From NCBI RefSeq assembly GCF_963675165.1, contig NC_087391.1, forward strand, positions 4,700,646 to 4,764,645: DNA of 64,000 nt. Reading direction: 5' to 3'. This DNA comes from Halichondria panicea (Eukaryota; Porifera; Demospongiae; Suberitida; Halichondriidae). The notes under the pieces are model-generated. The model ran no database searches. It was not told the origin of the DNA and saw only the letters and a list, made by a program, of their open reading frames with translations. Both the position numbers and the translations under genes were made by a program. Positions 59,767 through 64,000 of this stretch are shown here, one piece after another (position 1 is the stretch's first letter; every line of letters starts with the position of its first letter).

Positions 59767-60835
59767 GTGTACAGTGTTTGGTCATAAGAGCTCTTCCCAG
59801 TATCTCGTGACAGCCTCAGAGACTTACCTCCAAGTCTGGGACCTCCTCTCTTGCTCAGGTGAGCATAGAGTGTGGTGATACTGTCTGGGACCTCCTCTCT
59901 TGCTCAGGTGAGCATATAGAGTGTGGTGATACTAAGCCATGGCATTATGTTTTTTAGTAGCTACATGTTTACATTTGAGATGCGAGTAGTTGTGCACTAT
60001 ATGTACATGCATAATTGTATATACAGTCGGCACCAGCACTGAAATGTACTTCGTTTAGCTAAAGAATAGAAGACCTTGTGAGCATAATCTACTGAGGTCA
60101 CATGTATGCATTCATTCTTAGACCAGCTGTTATTGTGTGCTCTGTTGTTATTGAGTTTGTGTGCTTTCTTATCCAATGCTGTGGTGTGTGAAGACCAGAG
60201 TGTGCTCCATGGTATCTGATCCTCTGAGTCAACTCACAGCTGTGTTTGTGCCCTCAGGGAATGACCCACGTCCACACATTGTGGGTCACTCTGTGTGCTC
60301 AGGAGTCAGGACAAGTGCTGGGGGGCGTGTTCCTACCCCCTCAGTCAGGGGGTACCTCCACATACACTGTACTTCATGGACAATGCACAGGTCAGTAGTG
60401 TACCATACTATATAGTGCTCTTAGGAACCATGCATACAGGGTTTCATCTAGTGGGAGGGGGGGCAGGGGTGAACCTTTCCCCCCAAATAATGACATCATC
60501 ACATTAGTATTGTCTCTATGATGTGCAATATAATTATAACTAGTGATGCACTAACGTGTAATAGTGGGTGTGGGCAACAAATGTGGGGGTGGCCAAACAT
60601 TTTGCGGCGTGCTTACGATATAATACCGCTGGATTGTACATTCATGTAAAGTAAAATGTAATGCATCTGACCATGTATGGCCACTGAAGTATTATGCACA
60701 AACATGCACTTTATATAGGAATGAACAGAGAATAAGGCAACAGGTACTTCACATGAATGTATAACACGTCCAAACCATCACTCTCTCTACTCAGTGCTCC
60801 ACCAATGCGCTAGTAGAGCATTTCAAATAATGTGC
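59767..60835 (+). pseudogene. WDR75 3' fragment, broken
   Basis: Exon-15-like 59767-59858 is followed by a second copy of its last about 30 bp and donor (59881-59910). Exon-16-like starts at 60177 but its acceptor is CCAA instead of CCAG. Exon-17-like 60286-60391 lacks its first part. About 60 bp of exon 19 (CACGTCCAAACCATCACTCT and AGTAGAGCATTTC) remain at 60767-60835. Dead copy. Confidence 0.75.
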
Positions 60836-61062
60836 AAACCTTGAATAAATGACAATATACCACATAATTGTACATTAATTGTACATGTATTTGGCTTAAT
60901 TGATTCCATGTGTTTCATACTCTGAGATGTGGGATGGTATATATAATTATGATACATAACCTAGTGTAGCATGCAGAGCTATAACACAGTTACTGATTGA
61001 TACATTGAAAGTATAATAAGTCTAAATCATTATAAATTGTGTTATAGTCAGGATTGTTCGAC

Positions 61063-62271
61063 TTAGTCGTCCAAAAGGATCCCGGCAAACCGCTTCCACT
61101 CTTCGTCAAATATTCTCTTCTTTATAATTAGTGCATCATTAATCTTTCGGACATTTTCTACTACCTTATCATCTAATTGTCGCCTTCGTTCAATAGCATT
61201 CCTCCTCTGTTGTGCTTGTGAAGAATTTTGTTTGCAATTAACTGTACCTACTTCCTCTATTACTCTGACTGGCTGAAGTTGTACTGTCATTTTATTTAGG
61301 TGAAGCTCATATAGCCAGTCGACAACAATATTACGATCATAAGGAATGTTAGCTACACGTAATATGAGTAGATCTATTTCTTCAAAATCGCTGGTGATTT
61401 TTGCTAAGCAGTCATCGCATGGAAAGTCTGTCACAGTTAATGTAGTATTCCTACTCCGTATATTCCACGATTCGGGCACTTTCAATTCCGATATCGATTG
61501 TATGATTTTTGATATTGTAGCACAGCATTGTACATGTTGTTGACCAATATCATTGCCCTGCTCTTGCCTAATTTTGAAAGCTTTAAACTTGTCCCTTTTT
61601 GACATATTTTCAGCGTATATTTCTACCCGTGCCACTGCCACATACACAGCCGGACTTTCGTATAATTTTCGCTTTATTTCTGGGGCTATTTCTGCCAAAT
61701 CAGTAGAGAGCTTTAACATTTTTTGATTAATTTTCCAAACTATGTGCATTATTTGGTCATCTTTCGTTTTTCTATATTCAAACATATTTCGCGTGTAACT
61801 AATATTATGAGGTACTTCGTTGGTAGCCAAAATGGGCTCAAGATCACAGGTTTCCACTATGTCTTCGCCTTTCAAAAGACTAAGCCAAGAGGCCAATTCT
61901 TCAACAGTATTGTCTTTACCTCCCTCTTCTCTACTGTAAAGATCTGCTATGCGTAGTGTAAATGAAATGTTTGCTCCAGCATATGTTAGAAGCTGAAAGC
62001 AATCTTCCAAAATTTCTCTACACACGAAACATGGGCTCCTTGAGATCAACAGATTGATAGTGACTTTAAATTGATCTTGTGTTAAGTTCAGTGATTTGAT
62101 GTAGTATTTTAATTCATAGATGAAAATCCTCTCAGCATGATATCCGTTACCACTTCTCGTATAAAATTCCTCCGTGTTCCCATCGATGGTTACTACACCA
62201 AGTGCTACAGTTGTATGTTTATGAGATTCTTCATCGTACAAATGTGTATAAAATTGAACTATTTTTTCCAT
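61063..62271 (-). CDS. Double-domain AID/APOBEC-like deaminase, second site altered
   Basis: 402 codons, single exon, ATG at 62271. First domain: H45-A-E47 (GYHAERIF), P80-C81-FV-C84 and LRIADLYSR (106-114), complete for catalysis. Second domain: H246-V-Q248 (QQHVQCC) where the copy at 54013 has HGE, so the catalytic Glu appears to be Gln; P284-C285-DD-C288 and LRVANIPYD remain. The second domain probably still binds zinc but should be weak or inactive, as in some two-domain APOBEC3 proteins, where one domain serves nucleic-acid binding. Most diverged of the double-domain copies here. The C-terminus is a charged helix (QQRRNAIERRRQLDD...). Antisense, between WDR75 fragments. Confidence 0.77.
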   Translation of the reverse strand: MEKIVQFYTHLYDEESHKHTTVALGVVTIDGNTEEFYTRSGNGYHAERIFIYELKYYIKSLNLTQDQFKVTINLLISRSPCFVCREILEDCFQLLTYAGANISFTLRIADLYSREEGGKDNTVEELASWLSLLKGEDIVETCDLEPILATNEVPHNISYTRNMFEYRKTKDDQIMHIVWKINQKMLKLSTDLAEIAPEIKRKLYESPAVYVAVARVEIYAENMSKRDKFKAFKIRQEQGNDIGQQHVQCCATISKIIQSISELKVPESWNIRSRNTTLTVTDFPCDDCLAKITSDFEEIDLLILRVANIPYDRNIVVDWLYELHLNKMTVQLQPVRVIEEVGTVNCKQNSSQAQQRRNAIERRRQLDDKVVENVRKINDALIIKKRIFDEEWKRFAGILLDD

Positions 62272-62990
62272 GACTCTCTTTTGGAATGGGAAACTTCTTT
62301 TGAATTCAGAGTTTTTATAGTTTCATAGTTTTGATTTTGGGGTTTTCTTATCCATTGACATATCTTCCCACATGCTAGCTATCCAACCCATACAAATTAA
62401 AGCCAAGATAATTTGACACTTGCATACATTCCACATTGTTAGCTTTAAAGCTAGCAATGTGGCTATATAATGTTTACCATGTCAGTCGATAATTATGATG
62501 TTTATAACACACACTCGGCAAAAATGTCGACGTCTATTCTATGATCGAGTGTTGTTGGCCACACACACTTCCTGTCCCAGCTCCCTATACTGAGAGCACA
62601 TCGTTGAACCCTGCACTGTAACTTCCCTCTGTGGGTGTGATACTGGGGAGTGGGGTGGACTGCCCTCGACCCATCTCTGTATGTGGGTGTACAGAAGAGA
62701 ATAGTCAAGGAATTGGCTTCCAGAGGACATAATTGCATTCTGATTGTCTTTGGTACCTCCAACCCTTGTAAACTTCACTGTGGTTGGAGGTAACAAAGAA
62801 GAGAGTAGATGATCAGAATGCAATTAAAGTCCTCGGAAGCTAACTAAGAACTTTTAATTAGCCCTAAATATCTTCCTCTTGTGTGTGTAATGTGCATGTG
62901 TGGTGTTTGAATTGGAAAAATAATCACAAACAGTGTCACATTCATACACTGTGCTCACACGAGCTAGTATAGGGAGTACCATGGCATTGT
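62272..62990. other. Upstream region of deaminase gene, origin unclear
   Basis: Contains overlapping open frames on the minus strand (62502-62823) with protein-like but unrecognised sequence. It could be the deaminase promoter plus a relic of another gene. WDR75-like sequence resumes at about 62997. Confidence 0.3.
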
Positions 62991-62996
62991 GTGTAT

Positions 62997-63860
62997 GGCA
63001 ACCCTTTCAAGAGTGGAGACTATCGGTGAGCTAACAGTGCCACTGTAGTGTACACACATGGAGCTTTGGTGTGCTTGTAATGTTTGATTAGTCAGTGTTT
63101 CCCAAGAGTGTGTGTGATCCACGTTGGGTGCCATTAATCTAACCTTCACAGTACTGTCTCTTATTCAATCTCATGTGCAAGCTAGCAGCTACTTGTTTCA
63201 TGGAATGTAAGCTCATTATTTGTTCCTCTTGTGTGTCTATAGATGTATGGTGTTTGGTCATAAGAGCTCTTCCCAGTATCTTGTGACAGCCTCAGAGACT
63301 CACCTCCAAGTCTGGGACCTCCTCTCTTGCTCAGGTGAGCATAGAGTGTGGTGATACAGTATCACTAAGCTATGGTGTTATGTTTTAGCAGCTACGTTTA
63401 AGCTGTAAGTTCACTTTCTGTACATTTTCCGCAGCAAGTACTTACAGTTGAGCTTATACCAAAGAATAGAAGACCTTGTGAGCATAATCTACCAAGGTCA
63501 CATGTATGCATTCATTCTTAGACCAGCTGTTATTGTGACAGTGTGCCCTGCCGTTGTTATTGAGTTTCTGTGCTTTCTTATCCAGTGCTGTGGTGTGTGA
63601 AGACCAGAGTGTGCTCCATGGTATCTGATCCTCTGAGTCAACTCACAGCTGTGTTTGTGCCCTCAGGGAATCCCCCTCCCAGAGAGTTGAGACCTCCACT
63701 CACTGAAGGGGAAAAGACATACCAATCAAGATGAGCAGCTCGGTACAGAGTGTTGTTATCGGTGACACGGTGTGTGGTGGTGGTGCAGTCAATGATCCAG
63801 CTGGCAGATGTACAGTGATGAAGCTCGAGCAAGATCGATGGACCAAACTCTCAGTACACT
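62997..63860 (+). pseudogene. WDR75 fragment (exons 14-16) with chimeric tail
   Basis: End of exon 14 at 62997-63026, exon 15 63242-63333 (first base G changed to A), exon 16 from 63586. At CCCTCAGGGAAT the sequence switches to the same foreign tail as at 48145-48300 (CCCAGAGAGTTGAGA, CCAATCAAGATGAGCAGCTC, GTACAGTGATGAAGCTCGAG). More diverged than the other copy. Confidence 0.7.
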
Positions 63861-64000
63861 GCCAACCATGTATGTTGTGTTATCTTGCTAGGAGTCCTGA
63901 CAAGTTTTTGTGGTGTTTGCATATGGTCTCTTAGCTAGTGATTTTGGCCTAGTCTCCAAGTTTCTTTCCTAACAAATTTCACCTCGAAAACGAGCTACTA

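Noticed and set aside
62502-62823. Overlapping minus-strand frames of 86 and 94 codons
   Set aside because: Protein-like in parts but unrecognised, and the frames conflict; kept only as an unclear region.
1-64000. tRNA, rRNA and other structured RNA genes
   Set aside because: No tRNA cloverleaf or rRNA-like sequence was noticed by eye; a covariance-model scan would be needed to exclude small ones.

Overview
The window looks like animal nuclear DNA: AT-rich, with short phase-consistent introns, CA/TG microsatellites, small inverted-repeat elements and secreted or receptor proteins of metazoan type. The mix of a divergent orphan 7TM receptor, an astacin with C2-like and EGF modules, and AID/APOBEC-like deaminases suggests an early-branching invertebrate, most likely a sponge. 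The species call is inference.

Left part (1-17.7 kb). Position 1-792 (minus) is the 5' end of an IRF2BP-family gene that runs off the window, with a TATA box and a CRE upstream. From 12.8 kb down to 1.3 kb (minus) I assembled a phase-consistent multi-exon gene that I do not recognise. About 12.8-17.7 kb is mostly non-coding.

Centre and right (17.7-64 kb). An intact 19-exon WDR75 gene (Utp17-type ribosome-biogenesis WD protein, 819 codons) lies at 17885-28551 (plus). To its right are repeated partial copies of the same gene: exons 8-12 and exons 13-19 recur, some open and most broken, up to the window edge. Nested in introns or between copies, almost all on the opposite strand, are an orphan 7TM receptor, an astacin metalloprotease, and a family of zinc-dependent deaminases resembling AID/APOBEC (HxE ... 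PCxxC, then an RI-x-x-LY-type strand). There are three deaminase subfamilies: single-domain (23570, 39474, plus relics at 42.6 and 50.8 kb), double-domain (36019 broken, 54013 intact, 61063 intact with an altered second active site), and a third double-domain type (44220 broken, 55586 truncated). The arrangement suggests that WDR75 segments and deaminases have been copied together.

The most notable signal is this antisense, WDR75-embedded deaminase cluster. It shows birth-and-death turnover (nonsense, frameshift and microsatellite truncation), second domains losing catalytic residues, a tiny first coding exon with a repeated promoter block, and a deaminase stop codon overlapping a WDR75 splice-donor exon in both duplicated units.
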